The notes beneath the pieces were generated by a model. It searched no databases. It was not told the DNA's origin and worked only from the letters and a program-made list of their open reading frames with translations. Below, piece by piece: positions 63,540 through 64,000 of a stretch of 64,000 bases of DNA. Every line of letters starts with the position of its first letter. Within the stretch, counting starts at the first letter, position 1. This DNA comes from Pseudisothecium myosuroides. Lineage: Eukaryota > Streptophyta > Bryopsida > Hypnales > Lembophyllaceae. Both the position numbers and the translations under genes were made by a program. Location: positions 13,581,296-13,645,295 of the forward strand of contig OX637292.1 of NCBI GenBank assembly GCA_951799445.1, in the 5' to 3' direction.

Positions 63540-63990
63540 AATAGGAAGAAAGAATAACAATGGTTATAGAGAGAGCAAGAAACAATAGGCGACAAGTGCT
63601 AAGAGGTAAGATGCAACAAAAAGCAAGAATGAAGATGCAACAAGAAGCACAACTTAAGATGCAAGAAATTGCAACAAATAACAAGAAGAAGCAAGAACTA
63701 AAATGCAATAAGAAGCATTAGGAAGCATGAATTAATATGCAACAACAAGAAATTAAAAGCAAACAACAAAGAAGCAACAAGAAGCAACAAGAAACAAGAA
63801 ACAAGAACTAAGAGGTAACAAGATGACACTAAAAGCAAAGAGCAAGAACTAAGAGGCAATAAGAGGCAAAAGCTAGTAAGCAACAAGATGCAAGAATTAA
63901 GAAGCAAAAACAAACAAGATCTAAAAGGTATTAATAAGAAGCAAAATCTAAGAAGCAACAAGAAACAAGAGCTAAAAGGTGACAAGAAAC
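63540..63990. repeat. Degenerate short tandem array (GCAACAAGAAGCAAGAA-type)
   Basis: Purine-rich units such as AAGAAGCAACAAGAAACAAG and AACTAAGAGGCAACAAG repeat with variation up to the window edge. The Leu/Ser/Cys-rich frames on the minus strand are by-products of this composition. Confidence 0.75.
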
Positions 63991-64000
63991 AAGAATTAAG

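Noticed and set aside
63460..63985. Leu/Ser/Cys-rich minus-strand frames that look like membrane proteins
   Set aside because: They are translations of a purine-rich tandem array; no start context or family signature.

Overview
The window is nuclear DNA of a land plant. It carries plant-type genes split by many short introns (mostly 60-600 bp), housekeeping promoters with telo-box and site II motifs, a cytosolic tRNA-Gly, plant-specific gene families (BTB/POZ proteins of the At1g63850 type, a plastid-type GNAT acetyltransferase), and AT-rich intergenic DNA full of terminal-inverted-repeat elements. A bryophyte or other non-seed plant seems likely from the small introns and AT-rich spacers, but this is inference and no species can be named from the sequence alone.

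Layout. 1-3,240: AT-rich repeats. 3,269-4,390: a plausible plus-strand transcript of unknown function with three telomere-type repeats at its front. 4,480-7,104 (-): a six-exon short-chain dehydrogenase. 7,105-10,829: MITE-bearing spacer. 10,830-14,907 (-): a nine-exon hyccin (FAM126) gene, head-to-head with 15,281-18,270 (+), the six-exon 26S proteasome ATPase RPT3. 18,271-38,000: a repeat-rich block with three diverged tandem copies of a BTB/POZ unit. Copy B (29,920-31,975) is intact; copy A (23,760-25,052) and copy C (33,574-34,555) are decayed. 38,138-38,208: tRNA-Gly(GCC). 38,946-47,659 (-): a 24-exon coatomer beta'-subunit gene, rebuilt in frame to 934 aa, with one GC-AG intron. 51,930-55,276 (-): an eight-exon GNAT acetyltransferase. 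55,277-64,000: no confident gene, but several nested elements, including a CACTA-like end with an array of small hairpins and a 516-bp element with a perfect 8-bp target duplication.

The genes are unrelated housekeeping loci (plasma-membrane lipid-kinase scaffold, proteasome, COPI vesicle coat, plastid acetylation, oxidoreductase) plus one lineage-expanded BTB family, and they do not form a pathway. The most unusual feature is a dispersed family of 0.2-0.9 kb elements bounded by TTAA and the inverted repeat CCCCTAAAG...CTTTAGGGG. Two non-homologous members occupy the same TTAA in two paralogous BTB units, which suggests clean excision and re-insertion at one site. Exon boundaries were set by hand from GT/AG signals, reading frame and family similarity; no alignment or expression data were available.
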